From Lachnospiraceae bacterium KGMB03038 (GTDB taxonomy: Bacteria > Bacillota > Clostridia > Lachnospirales > Lachnospiraceae), in the NCBI GenBank assembly GCA_007361935.1, contig CP041667.1:2074501-2138500 (forward strand): 64,000 bases of DNA. Direction: 5' to 3'. The notes beneath the pieces are model-generated. The model saw nothing but the letters and a program-made list of their open reading frames with translations. It did no database searches and was not told where the DNA came from. Below, one piece after another: positions 52,010-59,042 of this stretch. A program made the position numbers and the translations under genes. Every line of letters begins with the position of its first letter. The first letter of the stretch is position 1.

Positions 52010-52735
52010 CTAAATCCTCCTGTGGATCGATATTAATGCGTAATACCGGTACCTGTAACCGGTCACCGGGTTTATCCCTTCGTGGTAACTTGGCTTGTCT
52101 ATGTAATATCCTGGCTTTTCTTTTGGTTTCTTCCGCCAGCGGGCCAGTCGCTTCACTTTCGGTTCTGGCGTTGGCAGATTCCGGGACGGCTGATAGCTGG
52201 CTTCCTTCAGCCGCGGGTCTGTCTCCGGGGTCTTGGTGATGTATGCCGCCAGGTCTGCAAACTCTCCCTGCTCGTAGAGCAGCTTAAAATCTACCCCTCC
52301 GTGGGGCCAGGCCTCCTTCAGGATCAGATCTGCGTCTGTGATTCGGTTGACTATGATATGTATGTGCCAGGCTCCTTTTGTCCCTACTTCGATGTTCCGC
52401 AGGTATCTTAGTTCCTGCCCCTTCCTCCGGTACCCCCGCCTGACCCGGCGAATGAAATCTGCCAACTCCTTCTTAGCCTGCCTCATGTCCTGCGGCCGTT
52501 CCTCTTTTCGGTAAGTCAGAGTGACCAGGTAATCATTCTTTCTAAACCAGGTCCGCAGCTTATGCCTGGCCTTCCTCTCCTTGTTCCATTGGTTCCGCTT
52601 TTTGATCTGTTCCGGGGTTGGCTTCTTTTTCTTTTTTCTTGGCTCTCCCCTGGCGCCATATTTCCCATCCAAGTATTCATAGACTTCTATGGCATTGGGG
52701 AATGTATAGGTTACTTTTTTGTATCTCTTTTTCAT
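52010..52735 (-). CDS. HUH endonuclease, rolling-circle type replication initiator
   Basis: 241 residues. Motif 1 DYLVTLTYRKEERPQDMRQA, HUH motif in GAWHIHIIVNRITDADLI, and a single-tyrosine motif near FADLAAYITKTPETD. Matches phage and plasmid replication-associated proteins of the ORF2/G2P type. It would nick one strand at an origin; the structured gap 52736-52899 lies immediately upstream. ATG after AGGA. Confidence 0.82.
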   Translation of the reverse strand: MKKRYKKVTYTFPNAIEVYEYLDGKYGARGEPRKKKKKPTPEQIKKRNQWNKERKARHKLRTWFRKNDYLVTLTYRKEERPQDMRQAKKELADFIRRVRRGYRRKGQELRYLRNIEVGTKGAWHIHIIVNRITDADLILKEAWPHGGVDFKLLYEQGEFADLAAYITKTPETDPRLKEASYQPSRNLPTPEPKVKRLARWRKKPKEKPGYYIDKPSYHEGINPVTGYRYRYYALISIHRRI

Positions 52736-52770
52736 CCTCTGGTCCTAACTTTAATATTCTTATCGAGTCT

Positions 52771-52899
52771 AAAAACGGGGCGAAAATCCCCGGTTTTCCT
52801 TGACTTTCCGCCCCGCAGATGATATAGTATCTATAGGTTATTTTTGTATCATCTGTGAGGCGAAAGCCTGGCGTCCGCGGCAAACGGACGCTTTTCTTT
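52771..52899. other. Structured intergenic region upstream of rep (candidate origin)
   Basis: Three structures in 130 nt: a minus-strand terminator (CGGGGCG/CGCCCCG, 52776-52782 with 52809-52815, then T5); an inverted repeat CAGATGATA/TATCATCTG (52816-52824 with 52847-52855); and a hairpin GCGTCCG/CGGACGC (52871-52877 with 52885-52891) followed by T on the plus strand. Fits a double- or single-strand origin; not proven. Confidence 0.5.
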
Positions 52900-53067
52900 T
52901 TATATGATCACGTATGTCAGATCCTTTTCTTCGGCATATTTCTCTGCCATTTTCACCGCCTCTTCGCCGCTCCCGTAAAGGCAGCTTATGAGCCCGTCTG
53001 AGTATCGGATGATATAGAGTCTCTTCTCTTCTTTCTGGGTCTTTTCCACTCCTGTGCTTCCTTTCAT
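52900..53067 (-). CDS. Small phage protein
   Basis: 55 residues from ATG at 53067 (overlaps previous stop as ATGA). Short basic N-terminus then YIIRYSDGLISCLYGSGEEA, an alpha/beta pattern. Unknown function. Confidence 0.5.
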   Translation of the reverse strand: MKGSTGVEKTQKEEKRLYIIRYSDGLISCLYGSGEEAVKMAEKYAEEKDLTYVII

Positions 53068-53309
53068 CTGGACACGTAGTACATTTTCCCATTCTCTTCC
53101 AGCTCCATCCTTCCAGACTTTTCTACTGTTGCCGTCAGTCTTCGCTCTCCTTCCAGTACCGCACATGCTTCCAGACCGTCCGGTCCCTTTCCGATCCCGA
53201 TCATGATGTCCTCCAACTCGTAATTGTCAGCGATCCTGGCTATCTCTTTCAGTGGCTCTTTCAGCCTCGCCGCGATCGGTATCCACTGCTCTTTTTTCAC
53301 TCTTTTCAC
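53064..53309 (-). CDS. Small phage protein, overlapping
   Basis: 81 residues, GTG start (either of two, 53309 or 53300). EPLKEIARIADNYELEDIMI, then a beta-rich C-terminus. Overlaps the next gene upstream by 83 nt in a different frame, so one boundary is uncertain. Confidence 0.5.
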   Translation of the reverse strand: MKRVKKEQWIPIAARLKEPLKEIARIADNYELEDIMIGIGKGPDGLEACAVLEGERRLTATVEKSGRMELEENGKMYYVSR

Positions 53310-53478
53310 CTTCCTTCAGCTTTACGCTTTTGATTCCTTTCCCGTCCAGCAGGTCTGCATAGTTTTTAAGGTATGAGACCGCCATGGTTTTGTGATACTC
53401 TGTCCGGTGGTCTATGCGCTCCGCAGATTCCAGGGTCTGGATAATCTCGTCAATCCTGCTTACTGTTAATCTCTTCAT
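53227..53478 (-). CDS. Small helical phage protein
   Basis: 83 residues (MKRLTVSRIDEIIQTLESAE), helical; ends in a charged low-complexity tail (GEAERATERDSQDR) that overlaps the next gene. ATG after GGGAGG. Unknown function. Confidence 0.55.
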   Translation of the reverse strand: MKRLTVSRIDEIIQTLESAERIDHRTEYHKTMAVSYLKNYADLLDGKGIKSVKLKEGEKSEKRAVDTDRGEAERATERDSQDR

Positions 53479-53487
53479 TTTTCCTCC

Positions 53488-53697
53488 CTAAAACAATTCG
53501 ATCAGCCCGTAGTAGTCCGCCATACACAAGATAGCGGCTATTGTGGCAACACCCGCAAACCCATATACAAATTTAAAAATAGCTGCCAATAGCCTTTCCG
53601 CCGCCCATTCCGCTTGATGGATCTGCCTCTTTTTCTTCCATGGCGTATCCTCCTTGATCGGCCACGGTTCGATGTACTTAAATTCCCTCGCTTTCAT
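53488..53697 (-). CDS. Small membrane protein
   Basis: 69 residues; one hydrophobic helix near the C-terminus (FVYGFAGVATIAAILCMADY). Basic, Trp-rich N-terminus. ATG after GGAGG. Unknown function. Confidence 0.55.
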   Translation of the reverse strand: MKAREFKYIEPWPIKEDTPWKKKRQIHQAEWAAERLLAAIFKFVYGFAGVATIAAILCMADYYGLIELF

Positions 53698-54055
53698 CTT
53701 TCCCCTCCATTTTCAACGCCGCCTCCATGCATTGTCGGTCGTTGTACTCCGGCGCTCTCCTTGGATAATGCCGCAGGATATATCCGTATTTGGCATAATC
53801 CCAAAATACCGCTTTATCTACAAGTCTGTCCTGGATGGCCTCCTTTGGGTATCTCCCTTTCTGGATCTGTTCCCGGATTCCGTTTCTCCGGCCCTGATAG
53901 GCCGTGGCTCCGATCCCGTACAGCCCCTTAAAATATCCGGCCTTTTCATATCGCCGGACCGGTGCCCGTTCTTCCTTCTCAGCCAAGCATAGGATCAAGT
54001 CCGGCAGAATCCTCTGAATCCTCTTCAGCTCCTGTAATGCTTCCGCTTGTTCCAT
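53678..54055 (-). CDS. Phage early protein, unknown
   Basis: 125 residues. Helical N-terminus (EALQELKRIQRILPDLILCL), then basic stretches (KAVFWDYAKYGYILRHYPRR). First gene of the early minus-strand operon; ATG nine bases after GGAGG. Could be DNA binding. Confidence 0.55.
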   Translation of the reverse strand: MEQAEALQELKRIQRILPDLILCLAEKEERAPVRRYEKAGYFKGLYGIGATAYQGRRNGIREQIQKGRYPKEAIQDRLVDKAVFWDYAKYGYILRHYPRRAPEYNDRQCMEAALKMEGKDESEGI

Positions 54056-54146
54056 CCGTTAATCCCTCCAGTTCCTCTAATACTCCTTGCGATAGCGTAG
54101 AAAATATTTCGAAAAATAATTTTACCTATCTTCTCGTTGTTCCCTC

Positions 54147-54204
54147 TTGCTCTTTCCTTTTCTCCCTTTTATAATTTGTTTACAGGCTCCGCTGGGCCGA
54201 GTAT
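54147..54204 (+). repeat. Promoter-leader repeat, copy 1
   Basis: T-rich box with TTGCTC (54147-54152), 17 nt, TATAAT (54170-54175), then TTACAGGCTCC and a small hairpin, GAGTATAA. Copy 2 is at 54954-55013. Drives the plus-strand gene at 54226. Inside, TTTACA-17-TATAAA is a second possible promoter. The rest of 54056-54225 shows nothing. Confidence 0.6.
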
Positions 54205-54225
54205 AAAAAAAGGGGGGCTCCTTCT

Positions 54226-54681
54226 ATGCGCAAACCGCGTAACGAACCAAGGTTAATAATCTGTCTTCGCACTTTTCTTCTCAGCCACTCTCTTATCCCT
54301 TACAAAACATCCCAGGGAAAAATCCTCAGTTATGACGCTGTCCGCGTTTTGATTTCCTGCGTTTACGATGTGGATGATTCCACCTACAATGGTAAACCCA
54401 TTCAAACCCATTTCCTTGATGCGTATTTGGGCGGCAACTATCCTTTCCGTGTCCTAAATCATGCTGAGATATTCAGCGCTCTCGAATATCTTCGTGACGC
54501 TGGTCTTATTATGGATCTCCGCGGCACTCCTGACAGATACACCTTCTATGTCACTCACGAAGGGATTCATTATTTTGAACTGCGTCGTAAAAACTTCGTC
54601 TATCTGTTTTTTACTTCCGTCTTTCTTCCAATCATTGTTTCTGCCGCAACTACGATAATCACCATTTTTATAGCTGGGTAA
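54226..54681 (+). CDS. Winged-helix-like protein with membrane tail
   Basis: 151 residues. Helix-rich N-terminus (LRTFLLSHSLIPYKTSQGKI); a winged-helix pattern around FRVLNHAEIFSALEYLRDAG then a hydrophobic C-terminus (FVYLFFTSVFLPIIVSAATT). Not a known family. Has its own repeated promoter-leader shared with the gene at 55033. Converges with a minus gene. Confidence 0.55.
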   Translation: MRKPRNEPRLIICLRTFLLSHSLIPYKTSQGKILSYDAVRVLISCVYDVDDSTYNGKPIQTHFLDAYLGGNYPFRVLNHAEIFSALEYLRDAGLIMDLRGTPDRYTFYVTHEGIHYFELRRKNFVYLFFTSVFLPIIVSAATTIITIFIAG

Positions 54682-54901
54682 ACACGAGCGTTGTTATCAC
54701 TGATGTCATAATTGAAACCATAATGATTAGCGGATAGTTTACAGGCGGATGACAGTTCCACTCTAACCAGTCCAGCTTTGCAAGTATTTTATGTAACAGA
54801 TAATCGTTATACCTTTTGTCCGCTGCTTTTTCATATTCCAGTTTCTCTTTCTGTGCTTCCTTTTCCCCTACTTTTCTAAACACCCATCTTTTCAGGCCCA
54901 C
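54668..54901 (-). CDS. Small membrane protein with charged head
   Basis: 77 residues. Charged helix (EKEAQKEKLEYEKAADKRYN) then a C-terminal transmembrane helix (YPLIIMVSIMTSVITTLVFT). GTG start after GGAGG. Possibly an accessory (moron) gene. Confidence 0.5.
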   Translation of the reverse strand: MGLKRWVFRKVGEKEAQKEKLEYEKAADKRYNDYLLHKILAKLDWLEWNCHPPVNYPLIIMVSIMTSVITTLVFTQL

Positions 54902-54953
54902 TTATACCACCTCCTTCTCTTCTCCTGTGAATACGTCTGGACTTACTTCTCTC

Positions 54954-55013
54954 TTGCCCTTTCCTTTTTTCTCTCTTATAATTTACTTACAGGCTCCCTC
55001 CAGAGCCGAGTAC
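54954..55013 (+). repeat. Promoter-leader repeat, copy 2
   Basis: TTGCCC (54954-54959), 17 nt, TATAAT (54977-54982), then TTACAGGCTCC and hairpin ending GAGCCGAGTACAA. Sequence matches copy 1 closely. Precedes the plus-strand gene at 55033. Confidence 0.6.
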
Positions 55014-55032
55014 AAGGAAAGGAGTTCTGCTT

Positions 55033-55356
55033 ATGCTTACTAAAGAAGCAAAAACCGTTTTGTACCATATGTACAAAGAATATCTTGTTCGTCGTGATAA
55101 CCACATCCCCCGCTCACAATCCAAGGAGTTTGGATCTGCTGAAAATGTCCAGTCCTTACTCTTCCCTGATTGGGAGCTGGAGGATATCGTGGATACTCTT
55201 CGCGAACTTGGCCGCAATGGATTTGTTAAGAATTTCAATGCTGATAACACTGTATATACTTGTAGCCTTACCGATTCTGCCATTGTCAAAATGGAAAACC
55301 AGAAGAAAGAAACCTTACTCAGCATTGCTGACTTCATCGCCAAATTCATTCCTTAA
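55033..55356 (+). CDS. Winged-helix-like phage protein
   Basis: 107 residues. TKEAKTVLYHMYKEYLVRRD then LEDIVDTLRELGRNGFVKNF and a strand-rich end look like a winged helix. Shares its promoter-leader with 54226. Unknown role; may be a regulator of defence or anti-defence genes. Confidence 0.55.
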   Translation: MLTKEAKTVLYHMYKEYLVRRDNHIPRSQSKEFGSAENVQSLLFPDWELEDIVDTLRELGRNGFVKNFNADNTVYTCSLTDSAIVKMENQKKETLLSIADFIAKFIP

Positions 55357-55575
55357 AACGGCCCAATCATCAGCCATCAGATCGTCTGCTGTTGGATTCC
55401 AGCAACGACAAGCTTCTTTCTGCTTTTTGTCTGCTATTACAACAAGTACGCATGTGTCATATGTGTTTGTTGGCTTAATCGCAGCATATCTTGTTGATTC
55501 TTCTATCTTTGCAGATGATCTGATGATTAAGTTATTCTCTTCCATTGCCATTCTTACCGCTTCATGGATATACAT
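55315..55575 (-). CDS. Tad2-like (DUF2829) anti-Thoeris protein
   Basis: 86 residues. MYIHEAVRMAMEENNLIIRS and the C-terminal CRCWNPTADDLMADDWAVL are the DUF2829 signature; this family is now known as Tad2, a sponge for Thoeris signal nucleotides. Whether this copy binds the signal is not shown. ATG after GGAGG. Convergent with the 55033 gene, which it overlaps by 42 nt. Confidence 0.78.
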   Translation of the reverse strand: MYIHEAVRMAMEENNLIIRSSAKIEESTRYAAIKPTNTYDTCVLVVIADKKQKEACRCWNPTADDLMADDWAVLRNEFGDEVSNAE

Positions 55576-55684
55576 GTCACACCACCTCCTTCTCTTCCTC
55601 TGGTTTCTTTTCGAATTATTCTTTCTTCCATTCTGAAAACCTGTTATAATTTTCCTAACTCAAAATGAAAGGGGTCTGTATACA

Positions 55685-56155
55685 ATGCCATATCGCAATG
55701 CTACAATTTGTCTAAACGGTCATGTAGTATCTCCCAGTAAATCCAATGCTGAAACATTTTGTTCCCAATGCGGAAACAAAACGTACTCCGTTTGTCTTCA
55801 GTGTAATTCCCCTATACGTGGTCTTTACGATGTAGAAGGGGTTGTTGTAGTTGGGAGCCGAGATTACCAAAAACCTTACTATTGCTATAATTGTGGATCT
55901 CCATATCCGTGGACACAAAAAATACTGGATAATGCAATAGAGCTCCTTTCTCTGGATGATGAATTAGATAGTTCTTCTAAAGAACTGATTAAAAGTGCCA
56001 TCCCTGATTTAATTGTTGATACACCTACGACTCCTATTGCCATATCAAAATATCGTAAAGGAATTGCAAATGCCGGACAAATTATAAAAGACTCTCTTCG
56101 CCAGCTTCTTATTGATGTCATAAGCGAAACTGCTAAAAAGACTTTATTTCCGTAG
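55685..56155 (+). CDS. DUF2321-type zinc-ribbon protein
   Basis: 156 residues. Several CxxC pairs: FCSQCGNKTYSVCLQCNSPI and YYCYNCGSPYPWTQKILDNA. C-terminal helical region. Matches the DUF2321 pattern. Located among immunity and accessory genes; AAAGG before ATG. Confidence 0.68.
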   Translation: MPYRNATICLNGHVVSPSKSNAETFCSQCGNKTYSVCLQCNSPIRGLYDVEGVVVVGSRDYQKPYYCYNCGSPYPWTQKILDNAIELLSLDDELDSSSKELIKSAIPDLIVDTPTTPIAISKYRKGIANAGQIIKDSLRQLLIDVISETAKKTLFP

Positions 56156-56276
56156 GCGTTCCGCAATACATGCAGTAGTTGTCCGTTTTAAGTATTTTCC
56201 TGCCACACTTAGCACAATGGATACGCTCTTCTTTAGACGAAAGTTTATCATTGTGCTTTTTTTTATTATTTTTCAT
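56133..56276 (-). CDS. Small zinc-ribbon protein
   Basis: 47 residues from ATG at 56276 (AAAGGAG nine bases upstream). Very basic start, then CAKCGRKILKTDNYCMYCGT: four-cysteine ribbon. Follows the cro-like gene and converges with 55685. Confidence 0.55.
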   Translation of the reverse strand: MKNNKKKHNDKLSSKEERIHCAKCGRKILKTDNYCMYCGTPTEIKSF

Positions 56277-56280
56277 CTCC

Positions 56281-56505
56281 TTACTCTCCTTTCTCATCTG
56301 GATGATTTGAGTCATAATCTTTTAATTCACAGGGACTTATATCCATCGCCTCGCATAAGTTAAACATTTCATTAGCCTCTAGTTTCCGAGATTTAGATAA
56401 AACCGCAGAAAGCTTGCAAGGAGAAATTCCTGCTTTTTTGGCTATGGATGCCTGTATAAATCCCTTATCTGATATGACCTTCTTCAAGTTATCTCTTACA
56501 TCCAT
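56281..56505 (-). CDS. Cro-like XRE regulator
   Basis: 74 residues. HTH: DKGFIQASIAKKAGISPCKL and SAVLSKSRKLEANEMFNLCE. Divergent from the cI-like gene with three operators between. First early gene rightward of the immunity switch (minus strand). ATG after TGGAGGTG. Confidence 0.8.
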   Translation of the reverse strand: MDVRDNLKKVISDKGFIQASIAKKAGISPCKLSAVLSKSRKLEANEMFNLCEAMDISPCELKDYDSNHPDEKGE

Positions 56506-56518
56506 ATTTTCACCTCCA

Positions 56519-56630
56519 AACTCATTTTTTGAGTTAACTAGATAATATCACTCATTATTTTAGTTGTCAATATAAAAAACTAAATTTTTGAGTTTCTTAT
56601 ATTGATTTTCTAAATTTCCTATGGTATAGT
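56519..56630. promoter_or_regulatory. Immunity operators (three) and divergent promoters
   Basis: Similar palindromes of 17 bp: AACTCATTTTTTGAGTT (56519-56535), CACTCATTATTTTAGTT (56549-56565) and AACTAAATTTTTGAGTT (56578-56594), about 30 bp apart. Minus promoter TTGACA (56570-56565), 17 nt, TATTAT (56547-56542) covers operator 2; plus promoter TTGATT (56602-56607), 17 nt, TATAGT (56625-56630) drives the repressor. Confidence 0.8.
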
Positions 56631-56654
56631 TAAATCACTCAAGGAGGTGTTTGC

Positions 56655-57107
56655 ATGACAAAGGAAGAGATTGGAGCTGTCCTTAAAGGACTCCGTACTG
56701 ACAGCGGAAAAACGCAAAAAGAAGTCGCAGAAATACTTGGAAGAACTCAACAAATCATTGGTCATTGGGAGACTGGATATTCTCAGCCAGATGCCAACAC
56801 TTTATTTAGATTATGCGAAATATATGGAACTACAGTTGACGAAGCTTTTGGATTTAAAAAAGAAAAACAATTAATTACAAAAAAGGATATTGATCTATTA
56901 TGTAAGTATCATGAACTAGATCCTCACGGCAGAGAAATGGTGGATTTCACTCTCCAAAAAGAGTATGAGCGTTCAAGGGCTCTGACAGAACATACACCTG
57001 AAAACATTGTGGAGTTACCATCTCATCTTGAGGTCAACGCCGCCCACCACTCAAAGGGTGAGTTCACGGATGAAGAACGACAGGCAGATGAAGACATGTT
57101 GGATTAA
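56655..57107 (+). CDS. cI-like lysogeny repressor
   Basis: 150 residues. N-terminal XRE domain (DSGKTQKEVAEILGRTQQII, HWETGYSQPDANTLFRLCE), then a short C-terminal domain with no peptidase signature. Followed by an ImmA-type metalloprotease, so induction is probably by protease cleavage. AAGGAGG precedes the ATG. Confidence 0.85.
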   Translation: MTKEEIGAVLKGLRTDSGKTQKEVAEILGRTQQIIGHWETGYSQPDANTLFRLCEIYGTTVDEAFGFKKEKQLITKKDIDLLCKYHELDPHGREMVDFTLQKEYERSRALTEHTPENIVELPSHLEVNAAHHSKGEFTDEERQADEDMLD

Positions 57108-57159
57108 GTCCATTTTATAGGACAACAAGTATGATATTGTTTTATCGGAGGTGTTGGCA

Positions 57160-57615
57160 ATGAAATATGAAACACTGTTAGCCGCCGCCGATGAAGAGGG
57201 TCTTCGAATAAAAGAACGCCCCTTCAGCACTTATGATGGGCGGATAAAAGGAAAAGACATTTATCTTCGCAAAGGGATGACCACCACAGAAAAAGCCTGC
57301 GTCTTAGCAGAAGAACTCGGCCACCATTACACCAGCGTGGGCGATATTATAGATATGGAGAATTCTCAGAACCGCAAGCAGGAACGGCAGGCCAGATTCT
57401 GGTCCTATAATAAACTGATTGGACTGAGAGGAATCATCCAAGCCTATGAATCCGGGTGCCAAAACAGATATGAAATCGCTGAGTACCTGGAAGTGACGGA
57501 AGAATATCTGGCGGACTGCATCGAATGTTACCGAGACAAATATGGGGTCGGAGTTGCGGTGGACAATTGCTACATTATGTTTATCCCGCACCTGGCCGTA
57601 GGGAAGGTCGTATGA
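57160..57615 (+). CDS. ImmA/IrrE metallopeptidase
   Basis: 151 residues from ATG at 57160. Zinc motif HExxH-type in CVLAEELGHHYTSVGD (E and two His). Typical partner of a cI-like repressor, which it cleaves on DNA damage. Ribosome site GGAGG seven bases upstream. Next gene overlaps by ATGA. Confidence 0.88.
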   Translation: MKYETLLAAADEEGLRIKERPFSTYDGRIKGKDIYLRKGMTTTEKACVLAEELGHHYTSVGDIIDMENSQNRKQERQARFWSYNKLIGLRGIIQAYESGCQNRYEIAEYLEVTEEYLADCIECYRDKYGVGVAVDNCYIMFIPHLAVGKVV

Positions 57616-57800
57616 AATATATTTTTGAGAACGAAACAGCACTGAATCTATATTATACAATCACGATAGAGATGGGAATTAATATTGTCCCCCAGGGTTT
57701 TGAGGATGAGGTCTATGTTTCAGAGGCCTTTTTGACGGAAGCCTTAGACGAAATCCATCGACTGGAATATATGAAAAAGCAAGGCTCGAAAAAGATGTAA
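57612..57800 (+). CDS. Small phage protein after ImmA
   Basis: 62 residues from ATG at 57612 (overlaps previous stop). KYIFENETALNLYYTITIEM then helix ALDEIHRLEYMKKQGSKKM. Unknown function. A GC-rich hairpin (57812-57831) follows it. Confidence 0.55.
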   Translation: MKYIFENETALNLYYTITIEMGINIVPQGFEDEVYVSEAFLTEALDEIHRLEYMKKQGSKKM

Positions 57801-57869
57801 AAGCAAACCGTCCCGGTGTGGCAACACCGGGGCGCTGAGACGCCCACAAAAGAAAAGAGGTGAAATGAT

Positions 57870-58715
57870 TTGTCAAAAGAATTTACAAAAGATGATGTTA
57901 TACAAAATAAAAAAGAGGCTATTAAATCTTTAAACAAACTATTGGAAAGTTATATTAATGACCCGGCAGGGAACCATTTAAAAAAAGCCAATTTGTTATC
58001 GTACTGGATAAAAGACTATGTGCGAATGATTGATTTTGAGGAAAAATTTGATCCTTCTCGTAATATAGCATATAAGCGAGGAAACATCGTAAAAATCGAT
58101 TTCGGATTTAATATAGGTGCTGAGTATGGCGGACTTCATTATGGGGTTGTATTAGATAATAAAAACGCCCATAGCTCTCCCGTTGTAACAGTCATCCCGC
58201 TAACTTCCATAAAAAGTACAAAGAAAATCCACGATAATAATGTTGAACTCGGAAACGAATTATACCGATTGTTAAAATTAAAGTATGATACTATTTCAAA
58301 ATCACTTAAGGAGGAGCAAGAAGAAATCAAACAAGAACTTGTTCTTTTTAAAACCCTAGTCCATCTTACAAACGACACGATAGATGAACTTAAAACCTGC
58401 GAAACAGGTACTGATAATTTTAAAAAGAAGTTAGATGACGCTCAAAAATATTTAGACGCTTCATACAAGTTAGAAAAGGCGTGGAAGGAAAAAGAAAAGC
58501 ATAATACGGAACAACAAGAATATCTCGATAAGATTGGAAATGAAATTTCTAACATGAAAGCAGGAAGCGTTGCTCTTGTAAACCAAATTACCACCATTAG
58601 CAAAATACGTATATTTGATCCAAGAAGCCTTAAGGGTGTTTTGGCGGGTGTTTCTTTATCTGAGGAAAATATGGAAAAAATCAATCAGAAGATAAAGGAT
58701 TTGTACGTTTTTTAA
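57870..58715 (+). CDS. PemK/MazF-like protein with coiled-coil insert
   Basis: 281 residues, TTG start seven bases after AGAGGTG. PemK/MazF fold pieces at about 70-118 (RGNIVKIDFGFNIGAEYGGL, HYGVVLDNKN, VVTVIPLTSIKS) and at the end (ISKIRIFDPRSLKGVLAGVS), separated by a helical insert of about 120 residues. Usual MazF toxins are near 110 residues. No antitoxin gene adjoins, so it may be a phage-specific form or a host-attack nuclease. Confidence 0.75.
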   Translation: MSKEFTKDDVIQNKKEAIKSLNKLLESYINDPAGNHLKKANLLSYWIKDYVRMIDFEEKFDPSRNIAYKRGNIVKIDFGFNIGAEYGGLHYGVVLDNKNAHSSPVVTVIPLTSIKSTKKIHDNNVELGNELYRLLKLKYDTISKSLKEEQEEIKQELVLFKTLVHLTNDTIDELKTCETGTDNFKKKLDDAQKYLDASYKLEKAWKEKEKHNTEQQEYLDKIGNEISNMKAGSVALVNQITTISKIRIFDPRSLKGVLAGVSLSEENMEKINQKIKDLYVF

Positions 58716-58850
58716 GAAAAATATTACGGAAATCTGGAATATTTTCATTGACTACGAGCATAATATGAACTATAATAAACTAACAGAAAAGAGAAATCTT
58801 TTCTAATATCGCCCTAGGGGCATCAAAAAAGATATATGTTTATTATGTGA

Positions 58851-58878
58851 AGACCTCGTAGTAATACGAGGTCTTTTA
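58851..58878. terminator. Terminator after the PemK-like gene
   Basis: Stem AGACCTCGTA/TACGAGGTCT (58851-58860 with 58865-58874), GTAA loop, then TTTT on the plus strand. Confidence 0.8.
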
Positions 58879-58926
58879 CGTTATATAAAAACCGCCCCGG
58901 TGTTACCAGCACCAGAGCGGCCATGT

Positions 58927-58979
58927 ACCAGAGATGATACATACATATTTCGTACTCTTACATTGTATCATCTCCTGGT
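58927..58979. repeat. Long inverted repeat before the integrase
   Basis: Arms ACCAGAGATGATACA (58927-58941) and its near-complement TGTATCATCTCCTGGT (58964-58979), with a one-base bulge, in the 327-nt gap 58716-59042. The core GATGATA/TATCATC recurs at 52816-52855. Possible arm-binding or replication signal. Confidence 0.5.
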
Positions 58980-59042
58980 CAGCCACGCAAGAGAAACACT
59001 CTCTGGCTGTTATTTTTATACCCATTTTTAAGGAGGGATATT

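Noticed and set aside
52677..52883. Open frame on the minus strand upstream of rep
   Set aside because: It runs through the terminator and inverted repeat, has poor coding character and no ribosome site.
53300..53325. AGG start for the small gene at 53064
   Set aside because: An in-frame AGG has no upstream ribosome site, and two usable GTG codons follow.
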